Positions 16,748 to 26,522 of a stretch of DNA of 64,000 nucleotides are shown here, piece after piece; the first letter of the stretch is position 1; each line of letters opens with the position of its first letter. Origin of the DNA: CBDEVH01 sp965243565 (GTDB lineage: Bacteria > Pseudomonadota > Gammaproteobacteria > Tethybacterales > Persebacteraceae); the NCBI GenBank assembly GCA_965243565.1, contig OZ251571.1, positions 930,001-994,000 of the forward strand, written 5' to 3'. The position numbers and the translations under genes were made by a program. The notes under the pieces are model-generated. The model did not search any database and was not told the DNA's origin. It saw only the letters and a list, made by a program, of their open reading frames with translations.

Positions 16748-18043
16748 TTATTGCCCTTTAAAGAAAGCATCATTTAAAGCCCAATATACTTTTGTATTTT
16801 TCATTTCTCTGCTGTTTTTTGCATGTGCCAATATTGTCGTGCCGTGTATATCTTTTACCCGAACATCGGCTCCGTTTTCTATTAATAAAAGTATTATTTC
16901 TGGGTTTACTGTTGTTCTTCTTATTGCAGCAAGCAAAGGCGTTGAATTTAATATGCTTGTTGTATTAACATCGGCTCCGTTTTCTATTAATAGTGCTATG
17001 ATTTTTGAGTTTTCATTAAATGATGATGCATGATATAAAGGTGTCTTTCCATATATATCTCTGGCATTAACATCAGCTCCGTTTTCTATTAATACTGATA
17101 ATACTTCTGGATTTTTATTAGACCATGCGGCAAAATGCAAAGGCGTTATCCTTTCTTCATTTTTAGCATTGACATTAGCCCCGTTTTCTATTAATAGTGA
17201 TATTACTTCCGAGTTTGTGTTTGCCTTTGCCGCAGAATGTAAAGGGGTTCCGCCATCTTCTTCTTTTGCATTAACATCAGCCCCGTTTTTCACCAGTAGT
17301 AATATTATTTTTGGGTCTATATCTTCCTCTATTGCGACCAAATGCAAGGCAGTTTTGTTTTTTTCATACCTCGCATTAACATCAACTCCACTTTCTATTA
17401 ATATTGATAATATTTCTGGATTCGCATCCGAGTTTGCCACCAAATGCAAAGGTGTTTCGCCGTATACATCTTTTGCATTAACATCGGCTCCATTATTTAT
17501 TAATAGAGAGACGATTTCTGGATTTGTATTCCATTTCACCACCAAGTGTAAAGATGTTTTTCCATATCGATCTCTCGTATTAACATCGGCTCCGCTTTTT
17601 ACTAATAGAGTGACGATGTCTGTGTCCATATTACATACTGCCAAATACAAAGGTGTCCCACCATCTTTTAATCTTGTATTAGCATCGGCTCCGTTTTCTG
17701 CTAATAGAGCGACGATTTCTGGATTTTTATTCCATACCGCCAAATACAAAGGTGTCCTGCCATCTTTTAATTTTGCGTTAACATCGGCTCCGTTTTCTAT
17801 TAATAGAGCGGCGATGTCTGGATTTGTATTTGACTCAATCGTCAAATGTAAAGCTGTTCTGCCTCTGCCACTTCTGGCATTAATATCCGACCCTTTTTTT
17901 ATTAGTAGTTTTATTACTTCTCGGCTTGCATTCCATTTTACGGCTAAAAGCAAGGCAGTTTTGCCTTGAGAATCCCTCGCATGGACATCAATTTTCTTTA
18001 TGTCTTGTACTCTGGCAATCTGCCATCTAGAAGTATATTTCAT
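16748..18043 (-). CDS. Ankyrin-repeat protein, about 11 repeats
   Basis: A 431-residue protein made almost entirely of ankyrin repeats: eleven units of about 34 residues and a C-terminal cap. Typical units read GKTALHLAV at the first helix and IVSLLINNGADVNAK at the second. No signal peptide is visible, unlike the neighbouring ankyrin gene, unless the true start is missing; the frame begins MKYTSRWQIARVQD. The DNA shows a matching 102-bp periodicity. It follows ruvA at 54 bp in the same direction, where many Gammaproteobacteria have ruvB, so these genes may have been inserted there. Function unknown. Confidence 0.9.
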   Translation of the reverse strand: MKYTSRWQIARVQDIKKIDVHARDSQGKTALLLAVKWNASREVIKLLIKKGSDINARSGRGRTALHLTIESNTNPDIAALLIENGADVNAKLKDGRTPLYLAVWNKNPEIVALLAENGADANTRLKDGGTPLYLAVCNMDTDIVTLLVKSGADVNTRDRYGKTSLHLVVKWNTNPEIVSLLINNGADVNAKDVYGETPLHLVANSDANPEILSILIESGVDVNARYEKNKTALHLVAIEEDIDPKIILLLVKNGADVNAKEEDGGTPLHSAAKANTNSEVISLLIENGANVNAKNEERITPLHFAAWSNKNPEVLSVLIENGADVNARDIYGKTPLYHASSFNENSKIIALLIENGADVNTTSILNSTPLLAAIRRTTVNPEIILLLIENGADVRVKDIHGTTILAHAKNSREMKNTKVYWALNDAFFKGQ

Positions 18044-18096
18044 TTTTTATTATTTCAGTAAATTAAGTATTATAAATCATATTAAATTTTCGTGGT

Positions 18097-18684
18097 CTAG
18101 CGTCCTGATAACCATCGCAGAGCCGCACGTACTTTACTGGCAACGTCGTCTACTGCAGAGGTGGTTTTTTCTAAATGTGCCATTGCTTTTTTGGTTTCGT
18201 TTTTGTTGTAGCCTAGTGATGTTAATGCTTGCATAACGTCGTCATTGGTGTTTGATTTTTCTGCGGTGCTGGTGTTCATGTTTAATAAGAGGCTGCCTCT
18301 AAAATCGACAACGAGTCGATCGGCTGTTTTTTTACCAATGCCCGGAGTCATGGCTAGTTTGGTGCTGTCTTCTTCTGATAGGGCTTGAAGGATTTCGGCA
18401 ATGGATAGGGCACTCATCATTGCCAATGCGGTTTTTGCCCCAATACCACTTACTTTTATTAATCGGCGAAATAATTGTCGTTCGCTGGCGTGTAAAAATC
18501 CGTATAGTACTTGTGATTCTTCTCGCACTACAAATTCAGTTAATAGTTTAACGGTATTACCTTCTTCTGGTAGTTTTTCGATGATGGTTAGTGGCATGAA
18601 TATTTCATAACCAATACCACCACATTCGATAATTATGGCGTCTATTCTTTTTTGTTCAATAAAGCCGTTTATACTGGTTATCAT
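18097..18684 (-). CDS. ruvA: Holliday junction helicase subunit RuvA
   Basis: Tetrameric protein that binds four-way junctions and loads RuvB. The 195-residue length is close to E. coli (203). An OB-fold N-terminus (MITSINGFIE), two helix-hairpin-helix motifs (LIKVSGIGAKTALA near 76-89 and MTPGIGKKTADRL near 111-123) and a C-terminal RuvB-contact domain are visible. Its ATG overlaps the ruvC stop by four bases. ruvB is not next to it in this window. Confidence 0.96.
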   Translation of the reverse strand: MITSINGFIEQKRIDAIIIECGGIGYEIFMPLTIIEKLPEEGNTVKLLTEFVVREESQVLYGFLHASERQLFRRLIKVSGIGAKTALAMMSALSIAEILQALSEEDSTKLAMTPGIGKKTADRLVVDFRGSLLLNMNTSTAEKSNTNDDVMQALTSLGYNKNETKKAMAHLEKTTSAVDDVASKVRAALRWLSGR

Positions 18685-19235
18685 GATTTGCTTTTGGCTA
18701 ATTGGCGTAGTGTTGGAATACCCCGACGGCGTTTATTGGGTATTGTTGATAAATAATTATCAAACTGGCTTTGGGACTTTCCGGCTAAGGCACATGCCAA
18801 GGCATCACTGCGGTCAGTCTCTAGTTTTAAATCAGCAGGCAGGGATAATAATCGCTTTACCATAATGGCGACTTGTTCTTTGCTTGCACGCCCTTTGCCA
18901 ACGATGGATTGCTTTATTTGAAGAGCGGTTATTTCTAGTATGGGGACTTTTGCAGATAATAAGGTTGCCAATGCTGCGCCGCGGGCTTCACCCAATAGGA
19001 GAGATGATTTAGGGTTGATGCTGATAAATACGCGCTCAATGCATATTAATTGAGGGTTATAGTTTGCAAGGGGGATTGTTAACGCTTGCATTATCTGCTC
19101 AATACGGTTGATGTGTTGATCACTAGCAGAGGTTTGTATTAGTTTAGAGTCGATATAACGACAAGTGTTGTGGGTGGATTCAATAACACCCCAGCCCATT
19201 TTAGCCAAGCCAGGGTCAATTCCTAAAATTAAGAT
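18681..19235 (-). CDS. ruvC: Holliday junction resolvase RuvC, probable ATC start
   Basis: Nuclease that cuts Holliday junctions. The essential metal-binding aspartate lies in LGIDPG, which is encoded upstream of the first usual start codon (TTG at 19208). Reading back, the frame has no ATG, GTG or TTG before the yebC overlap; an ATC at 19235 sits seven bases after GGAGG and would give M-L-I-L-G-I-D-P-G, matching the spacing in E. coli RuvC. The next codons also include ATT at 19229. I therefore assign a non-standard start and a 184-residue protein. It overlaps the end of yebC by seven bases, so re-initiation after yebC translation may help. Confidence 0.88.
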   Translation of the reverse strand: MLILGIDPGLAKMGWGVIESTHNTCRYIDSKLIQTSASDQHINRIEQIMQALTIPLANYNPQLICIERVFISINPKSSLLLGEARGAALATLLSAKVPILEITALQIKQSIVGKGRASKEQVAIMVKRLLSLPADLKLETDRSDALACALAGKSQSQFDNYLSTIPNKRRRGIPTLRQLAKSKS

Positions 19236-19963
19236 GTCGGCTCCTCCATGATTGCATTGGTATAGACTTCTTGGGTGTCGTCAAGGTCTTCGAGTAAATC
19301 GATTAATTTTTGCATACGAACGGCTTCTTCACCAACAAGGTTTATTTCATTGCTCGGACGCATAATAATATCGGCATTATCAGGTATAAAAGAAGCGTTT
19401 TTAATGGTTTCTGTTAGTTTTGATAAGTTTTCGGGGGAACATATAATTTCGATTCCGCCTTCGTCTTCTATAAAGTCATCAGCACCGTTTTCGATGGCAA
19501 TTTCCATTAGCGATGTTGTGTCTTCTACATTTTCAAATAATATTTGACCACAATGGTGAAATAAATAAGCGACTGAACCATCAGAGCCTAAGTTACCACC
19601 GTGTTTGGTAAATGCATGGCGTACTTCGGGATAGGTTCTATTTTTGTTGTCAGTAAGGCAATTAACCAATACCGCTACTCCACCAACACCGTAGCCTTCG
19701 TATAAGATTTCGCTATAGATAACACCGTCTTCGAGCTGCCCTGCCCCACGCTTGATGGCACGGTCGATGTTGTAGTTTGGCATGTTGACTTCTTTGCTTT
19801 TTTCTAGGGCTAGGCGCAGACGTGGATTGGCACTAACATCTGCCCCACCCAATTTTGCCGCAACGGTTATTTCTTTAATGATTTTAGTAAATACTTTGCC
19901 GCGTTTTGCATCTACACGCTCCTTGCGGTGTTTTATATTTGCCCATTTGCTATGTCCTGCCAT
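19229..19963 (-). CDS. yebC: YebC/PmpR-family protein (TACO1 type)
   Basis: The family acts as a translation factor that relieves ribosome stalling on proline-rich stretches and has also been described as a transcriptional regulator. The signature MAGHSKWANIKHRKER begins at 19963, so I use that start rather than the in-frame codon at 19990. The 244-residue length and acidic C-terminal domain are typical. The yebC-ruvC-ruvA order is standard in Proteobacteria. Confidence 0.95.
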   Translation of the reverse strand: MAGHSKWANIKHRKERVDAKRGKVFTKIIKEITVAAKLGGADVSANPRLRLALEKSKEVNMPNYNIDRAIKRGAGQLEDGVIYSEILYEGYGVGGVAVLVNCLTDNKNRTYPEVRHAFTKHGGNLGSDGSVAYLFHHCGQILFENVEDTTSLMEIAIENGADDFIEDEGGIEIICSPENLSKLTETIKNASFIPDNADIIMRPSNEINLVGEEAVRMQKLIDLLEDLDDTQEVYTNAIMEEPTS

Positions 19964-20149
19964 AAGCCCTATTTTAATGCATTGTTTCATTGTTTGTCAA
20001 AATTTATCAAAAATAATAGCGACATTGTTACATTTTTTTTATTTTGGCATTTTACTGGTGATAATTTTTTTTGTTGGTTATTACGATACTTATTTGTTAT
20101 TTTTTGCTTTGCAGTGACGGCGTTGTTTTAACCTATAATTACGGATTCG

Positions 20150-22971
20150 ATGAAAGATAAAATTATAGTCACGGGGGCAAGAGCTCATAACCTAAAAAAC
20201 ATAACTGTTGGGATTCCCCGCAATGCATTAACCGTTGTTACTGGGGTGTCTGGTTCGGGCAAGTCGTCTCTTGCTTTTGAAACAATTTTTGCCGAAGGAC
20301 AGCGTCGCTATGTTGAATCTTTGTCTGCTTATGCAAGACAATTTTTACAGGTGATGGAAAAGCCTGATGTTGATTCAATAGAGGGTTTGTCGCCTACTAT
20401 TTCTATTGACCAAAAGAGTGTTTCGCATAATCCACGTTCAACAGTGGGTACGGTTACCGAAATACAAGATTACATGCGTTTGCTTTTTGCCCGAGTTGGC
20501 AAACCGCATTGCCCTAAACATGATGTTAAGTTAGAGGCACAGAGTACGGCTATTATTGTTGATTTTTTACTTGAAAAACTGATTGACCAGCGTGTCAACA
20601 TACTATCACCAGTGGTTATTCAAAGACATGGGGAATATCTTGATTTGTTTCAAGATCTTTCTAGCAATGGCTTTTCTCGAGTACGAGTGGATGGCGTTAC
20701 TTATGATATTGAGGCTGTTCCGACACTTGCCAAGACGGTAAAACACACGATTGAAATTATTATTGACCGATTGCGCATTAAACAAGATGGACGACAACGT
20801 TTGATTGAATCAGTCGATGTTGCTTGTAAACATGCCGATGGGCGTTTACATGTGCTCGAAATGGATACAGAGGTTGTTCATACTTTTTCGACTCGCTATG
20901 CCTGCTCTATCTGTGGCTATGCCCCACCAGAGTTAGAGCCCAAACTTTTTTCGTTTAATAATCCTGCAAGTGCATGTAAGACTTGTGATGGCTTGGGGAA
21001 TGAAATTCATTTTAGTGAAGATTTAATTATTGATAGTGTTGAATTGTCTTTGGCCAGTGGAGCGGTTCGTGGTTGGGATAAACGTAATCCTTACTATTTT
21101 TCTTTGCTCACGACTGTTTCTCAATATTTTGAGATTGATTTAAATACGCCTTTTCGCAAATTGAGCAAAAAACATAAAAACATCATTCTTTATGGGCACA
21201 AAGATAAATTAAAGTTTAATTACGAACTACAATCGGGACATCGTAGCGGACAAATATACGAACGTGAAACGCCTTTTGAGGGTATTGTTAATAATATTGA
21301 ACGGCGGTGGCGAGAGACTGATTCCAATCAAGTACGCGAAACTCTGGGGCAATACCAAAGCTCACGTGTTTGTCAAACGTGTTGTGGTGCACGTTTGGGG
21401 CAAGATGCATTAGCGGTTAAAATAAATAAAATCAATATTCATAATTTAGCGAAATTGCCTATTGATGAATTACAACAGTTTTTCATTCAACTAACGTTGA
21501 GCGATACCGATGCTAAAATTGCCGAAAGAATAGTAAAAGAAATACAAAACCGCAATCAATTTTTATTAAATATTGGCTTAAATTATCTGTCTTTAAATCG
21601 TGCTGCCAATACATTATCAGGGGAGAGTCACAACGTATCCGCTTGGCAAGCCAAATTGGTTCCGGGTTGACAGGCGTAACCTATGTACTGGATGAGCCTT
21701 CAATAGGGTTGCATCAACATGATAACAAGCGATTAATCGAAACACTTAAATATTTACGCGATTTGCAAAATACAGTGTTGGTGATAGAACACGATGAAGA
21801 GGCGATTAACACAGCGGATTATGTTTTAGATATTGGTCCCGGTGCTGGCATTCATGGTGGTACAGTGGTTGCCTCAGGCAGTCCGGCAAAAATAAAAAAA
21901 GCCAATACATTAACTGGTAAATATTTACGCAGAGAATTAAAAATTGAAATCCCAAAAAAACGCCGTACATTTACCGAGTCACTGACTGTTAAAAAAGCCT
22001 GTGGCAACAATCTTAAAGGAGGCGATTTTGCTTTTCCTCTAGGTGTTATCAGCTGTGTTACGGGGGTATCAGGGTCGGGGAAATCAACGCTTGTTCATGA
22101 TATTTTAATGCGGGCAACCATGCGTCATATTTACAATAGCAACAAAGAGCCACTAGAGCATGATACGATTGAAGGCTTGGAAAAAATTGACAAGATTATT
22201 GCGGTTGACCAAAGTCCGATTGGTCGTACTCCCAGATCCAATCCAGCGACTTACACGGGTATGTTTGGGGCAATACGAGATTGCTATGCCAGCTTGCCTT
22301 TATCGCGTGAACGTGGCTATAGTGTCGGAAGATTTTCGTTTAATGTAAGTGGTGGTCGCTGTGATACTTGTGAGGGCGATGGTGTTATGCGTATTGCCAT
22401 GCACTTTTTACCTGATGTTTTTGTAAAGTGTGAGACTTGTCATGGCAAACGCTATAATCGAGAAACGCTCGAAATCTTATACAAAGGCAAAAGTATTGCC
22501 GATATTTTAGATATGACAGTCGATGAAGGGCTTTTGTTTTTTCAGAATGTGCCAATGATTAAACGGCGGTTAGAGACATTACAAACTGTTGGGTTAGGCT
22601 ATATAACCATCGGACAAAAAGCAACGACTCTATCAGGTGGTGAGGCACAACGGGTAAAATTATCACTGGAATTATCCAAACGCCAAACTGGCAATACCCT
22701 TTATATACTAGATGAACCAACAACTGGTTTGCATTTTCATGATGTTAATATGCTTGTACAAGTGTTGCAACAACTGGCAAATAAGGGCAATACCATTATC
22801 ATTATTGAGCATAATTTAGATATTATAAAAATTGTCGATTGGGTTATCGACTTGGGTCCTAGCGGTGGGATTAAAGGCGGGTATTTAATTGCTTCTGGAA
22901 CACCAGAAACCGTGGCAGAAAATAAAGAAAGTTTAACCGGTAAATACTTAGCAGAAATGCTTGATAGGTAA
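20150..22971 (+). pseudogene. uvrA: Excinuclease ABC subunit A, interrupted by a frameshift
   Basis: UvrA recognises bulky DNA damage in nucleotide excision repair. The full-length gene (about 940 codons) is present but the frame breaks at the GGGG run 21620-21623: adding one G restores SGGESQRIRLASQIGSGLTG, the ABC signature of the first ATPase. Before it are the first Walker A (GVSGSGKS, residues 32-39) and a zinc module (CSICG...CKTCDG); after it come the second Walker A, the second zinc module (CDTCEGDG, CETCHGKRY) and the second signature LSGGEAQRVKL. Everything else is intact, so this is either a sequencing error, a very recent mutation or slippage-dependent expression. Confidence 0.93.
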
Positions 22972-23026
22972 AGTTATTTCGTAGCCTAGCCTCTGGGCTC
23001 TAGCTTGTAGGCTTGGCAAACAATTA

Positions 23027-23659
23027 TTAAAGATTAGAGTCAGCGAGTGTTATAGGCAGTGCCGGTATTATATCGCTCAATGTCGCATATTGCCCGGCTC
23101 CTAGTCTAAGTAGGGGATTAACTTTAGCGGCATCAATTTTTGGTCTGCCTTTGTAGTCTTTTGCCATGCAATCATCGTTAACGTAGAGATGATTTAACCG
23201 AGCTAAAATAAGATTTTGCACGTCGCTTAATACGACTTCTTGGTGCAGCGTACACGCCAATGCAATGGGTGCGTCTTTTAGACGAGGCATACGAATGGCG
23301 GGGTTAATCGGTGTTGTTTCTAAGTTCAAAGCGGTTAATTCTGATTGTCCGTATTCTAATGCTGCCGAAGATTGGTTAACGGCATTTATCATATCAAGCG
23401 AAGCAATATGAATGGTAAAGTCGGGGCAATTGCGGATGTTAATTAGAGTGTCTTTATCTTCACCATTGGGGTTTGTCGTTATTGAAAAAGCAATTAAAGC
23501 CGGGTCGGAGGAAACAGCATTAAAATACGAAAATGGTGCTAGGTTGTAATCACCTGCTTTATTTTCTGTAAGCACCCAAGCAATGGGCCTGGGGATAACG
23601 GCTTGCGTCATCCATAAATAACGTTGCGATGGAGTGATACTAGCAAAATCTAATATCAT
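23027..23659 (-). CDS. Flavin reductase family protein
   Basis: A 210-residue FMN-binding split-barrel protein of the DIM6/NTAB flavoprotein group. Typical pieces are VIPRPIAWVLTEN near 21-33, NLAPFSYFNAVSSDP near 39-53 (FMN phosphate and ring contacts) and the C-terminal GAGQYATL. Members reduce flavin for partner oxygenases or act in other redox steps; no partner is encoded nearby. Its ATG overlaps the pmbA stop by four bases, so the two are co-translated. The exact substrate cannot be read from the sequence. Confidence 0.85.
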   Translation of the reverse strand: MILDFASITPSQRYLWMTQAVIPRPIAWVLTENKAGDYNLAPFSYFNAVSSDPALIAFSITTNPNGEDKDTLINIRNCPDFTIHIASLDMINAVNQSSAALEYGQSELTALNLETTPINPAIRMPRLKDAPIALACTLHQEVVLSDVQNLILARLNHLYVNDDCMAKDYKGRPKIDAAKVNPLLRLGAGQYATLSDIIPALPITLADSNL

Positions 23660-25005
23660 GTATTGCCACCGATAATTAAATCAGGAATAAGCAACGAGCC
23701 GCAATGAGTTTTACCTTGCCAAATGGCGTCGTCTCCCATGGCGATAATAGATGGTAGCATTGTTAGTAAATTACCGGCAATGGTAATACCGCTTACAGGG
23801 TAGGCAATGCTGCCGTTTTCAACCCAAAACCCAGCGGCACCGCGTGAATAATCACCCGTGAGGTTATTGACCCCCTGCCCCATTAAATCGGTTACCAATA
23901 AACCGCTGCCAATCATCTTCATTAGTTTGTCCATTGGTTCAATCATTGCTTGAACTTCTAGATTATGTGCCCCTCCTGCATTGCCGGTGCTTGTCATGCC
24001 CAAGCGTCTGGCACTATAAGCGGATAAAAAACAGCCTTCCCATACCCCGTTGGTAACAATTTGCCGAGATTGTGTTGCCACGCCGTCACTGTCATAAGAT
24101 CTAGAACCAAACCGTTTGGGTAGATGTGGCGATTCGCGCAAACTAAAATGTGTAGGAAATATCGAGTCTCCTAATTTATCTGCCAAAAACGAGGTTTTAC
24201 GATACAAAGAGCCACCCGATGCTGCCCCCACCAGATGCCCAATAAAAGAATGTGCCACAGGTGCTTGAAACAGTACATTGGCACGACAATCCGCAATTTT
24301 TTTGCCGCCCAAGCGGATAGAGGCAAGGTGTCCGGCTTTATTGCCAATAAAATCAGATGATGGTAAGTCTGTCGCACAACGTTCGGATTCAGACCAACCA
24401 TCGCGTTCCATTTCGCCATTGTCAGACACTGCCACCGCACCACAATGAATACTGTGAGAAGTGGATTTTTTGGAAGCGACAAAGCCATGGCTATTGGCAT
24501 AAGCCACTTGTGAGGCATTACTGGCAACACCAGCACCATCACTTTTATCTTTTGAAACAGAGTCAGCAACAGACCACGACGCTTGTTCGCATTGTTTGGC
24601 GAGTTCGATGGCTTTTTCAGAATCAATATCCCACGGATAATACAGTGATAAATCAGGAAATTCCGTCGCCATTAACGACGCATCTGCCAAACCTGCATAT
24701 TTATCAGGGAAGCTGGCACGGGCAATGGCAATCGCTTTTTCTACTGCCTCGTCACACACAGACGGGTTTAAATCGCCAACACTGGCAACACCGTTGGCAC
24801 CGTTTATGAGTACCGAAATTGAGATTCCTTGTTCACGGTTAATTTCCATTCCATCTAAATTACCACAACGTACCGATACATCGAGTCCAATGCCTTCGCT
24901 GGCATTGGCTTCTGCCTCGCAAGCACCTAATTTTTTGGCTTTTTTAACCATTGCTTCAACTGTCTCACACAATCGTTCTTGTGAATTGGTAAAATTAAAA
25001 TCCAT
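23656..25005 (-). CDS. pmbA: TldD/PmbA-family metalloprotease subunit
   Basis: A 449-residue protein of the TldE/PmbA branch. With TldD it forms a heterodimeric protease that matures microcin B17 and degrades the CcdA antitoxin; TldE has no metal site of its own. Recognisable parts are the N-terminal ANASEGIGLDVSVRCG region, the FLADKLGDSIFPTHF segment and the C-terminal GDYSRGAAGFWVENG. The usual length is about 450. tldD is not in the window. It is divergent from thyA. Confidence 0.92.
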   Translation of the reverse strand: MDFNFTNSQERLCETVEAMVKKAKKLGACEAEANASEGIGLDVSVRCGNLDGMEINREQGISISVLINGANGVASVGDLNPSVCDEAVEKAIAIARASFPDKYAGLADASLMATEFPDLSLYYPWDIDSEKAIELAKQCEQASWSVADSVSKDKSDGAGVASNASQVAYANSHGFVASKKSTSHSIHCGAVAVSDNGEMERDGWSESERCATDLPSSDFIGNKAGHLASIRLGGKKIADCRANVLFQAPVAHSFIGHLVGAASGGSLYRKTSFLADKLGDSIFPTHFSLRESPHLPKRFGSRSYDSDGVATQSRQIVTNGVWEGCFLSAYSARRLGMTSTGNAGGAHNLEVQAMIEPMDKLMKMIGSGLLVTDLMGQGVNNLTGDYSRGAAGFWVENGSIAYPVSGITIAGNLLTMLPSIIAMGDDAIWQGKTHCGSLLIPDLIIGGNT

Positions 25006-25133
25006 ATTTTGTCCTATTTAAATGGGTATAAACTGCCAGTAACGGTTAATTATACGTAAAAATAAGACCCAGCTTCCTTATCTAATTATTAAACTTTAAT
25101 TTGCTATGAATTTGTGATGTGTATAATTTAACC

Positions 25134-25934
25134 ATGCAAACTTATCTTGACCTTTTAACCGATGTTTTAGAAAATGGCTCTCAAAAAAATGACCGCACGG
25201 GCGTTGGTACTTTGAGTGTTTTTGGCAGACAAGTACGCTTTGATTTAAAGCATTCTTTTCCGATGCTGACGACTAAAAAGCTGCATTGGCATTCTATCGT
25301 CCATGAATTAATTTGGTTTTTACGTGGCGATACCAATTTGGCTTATTTGCATGATAATAAAGTGAGTATTTGGGATGAATGGGCGGATGAAAACGGTAAT
25401 TTAGGACCTATTTATGGCAAGCAATGGCGGTCGTGGAAAACCCCCAATGGCGATTGTATCGATCAATTACAATCTATTATTAAACAGTTACGAGACAATC
25501 CCGATTCACGCCGCCATATTGTGAGTTCGTGGAATGTATCCGATTTACCACAAATGCGACTGGCACCTTGTCATGCACTTTTTCAGTTTTATGTAGAAGG
25601 TGGGCGTTTGTCATGTCAACTTTACCAACGCAGTGCCGATATATTTTTGGGTGTGCCGTTTAATATTGCGTCGTATGCTTTGCTGACGCATATTGTTGCA
25701 AAAATAACCGATTTAAAGGTCGGGGAATTTGTGCATACGTTTGGCGATTTGCATTTGTACAATAATCACATCAATCAGGCAAAAGAACAGCTAGAACGTA
25801 CTCCAAAAAGCCTTCCAAGCCTTATAATTAACCCCCAATGTTCTATGATGGATATTGCCTCTGTTACTGCTGATGATATTTTGCTGGAAAATTATGACCC
25901 CCACCCTTCAATTAAAGCCCCTATTGCAATATAG
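25134..25934 (+). CDS. thyA: Thymidylate synthase
   Basis: Makes dTMP from dUMP with methylenetetrahydrofolate. Starting at the ATG at 25134, the catalytic cysteine is C146 in LAPCHALFQFYV, the same number as in E. coli; the QRSADIFLGVPFNIASYA dUMP-binding stretch follows. A GTG 15 bases upstream is in frame but adds no conserved residues. folA starts 21 bp downstream, so synthase and the dihydrofolate reductase that recycles its product are paired. Confidence 0.97.
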   Translation: MQTYLDLLTDVLENGSQKNDRTGVGTLSVFGRQVRFDLKHSFPMLTTKKLHWHSIVHELIWFLRGDTNLAYLHDNKVSIWDEWADENGNLGPIYGKQWRSWKTPNGDCIDQLQSIIKQLRDNPDSRRHIVSSWNVSDLPQMRLAPCHALFQFYVEGGRLSCQLYQRSADIFLGVPFNIASYALLTHIVAKITDLKVGEFVHTFGDLHLYNNHINQAKEQLERTPKSLPSLIINPQCSMMDIASVTADDILLENYDPHPSIKAPIAI

Positions 25935-25955
25935 GCAGTGTAGCCAGATAAAGAA

Positions 25956-26477
25956 ATGACAGAAATTGCACTTATTGTAGCAGTGGCTAAAGATAAAACC
26001 ATCGGCAGAAAAAATATAATGCCATGGCATTGCTCAGAAGATTTAAAGCACTTTAAACAAACGACGTTAAATAACCCCGTTATTATGGGCAGAAGAACGT
26101 TTGATTCTATCGGCAAGCCATTGCCCAAACGCCACAATATAATTCTTTCAAAACAATCTGATTTGCATATAGATGGTTGTGCCGTTGTCCAAACAATGGA
26201 GCAAGCCTTAACAAATGCCCACGCTTATAATGAGCAAAATAACAACAATAAAATCTTTATTATAGGGGGCGCGCAAATTTATATTTTGGGCATGCCTTAT
26301 GCCAACACTTTATATATAACCGAGTTTAATACTATCGTTAATGATGGCGATGCTTTTTTTCCTGATTGGCACAAAAACGAATGGCAGCTAGACACGCCTG
26401 ATAATGAAGGAGAATTTTTAACATCAGTCAACGATGGTTTACTTTACCGCTTTTGCAAATATTCTAAAATAGATTAA
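25956..26477 (+). CDS. folA: Dihydrofolate reductase
   Basis: NADPH-dependent reduction of dihydrofolate. The 173-residue protein has the N-terminal strand IALIVAVAKDKTIG, the substrate-contact segment MPWHCSEDLKHFK (with D in the usual acidic position) and the cofactor motif MGRRTFDSIGKPLPKR. IIGGAQIY near residue 104 matches the conserved GGxxxY motif. It is a little longer than the E. coli enzyme (159). Translational neighbour of thyA. Confidence 0.95.
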   Translation: MTEIALIVAVAKDKTIGRKNIMPWHCSEDLKHFKQTTLNNPVIMGRRTFDSIGKPLPKRHNIILSKQSDLHIDGCAVVQTMEQALTNAHAYNEQNNNNKIFIIGGAQIYILGMPYANTLYITEFNTIVNDGDAFFPDWHKNEWQLDTPDNEGEFLTSVNDGLLYRFCKYSKID

Positions 26478-26522
26478 TAAAACCAATACTTACTATAACA
26501 ACTAACATAAGACCAAAACACT

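Noticed and set aside
18681..19208. ruvC starting at the TTG at 19208
   Set aside because: This start would remove the LGIDPG motif with the essential aspartate.
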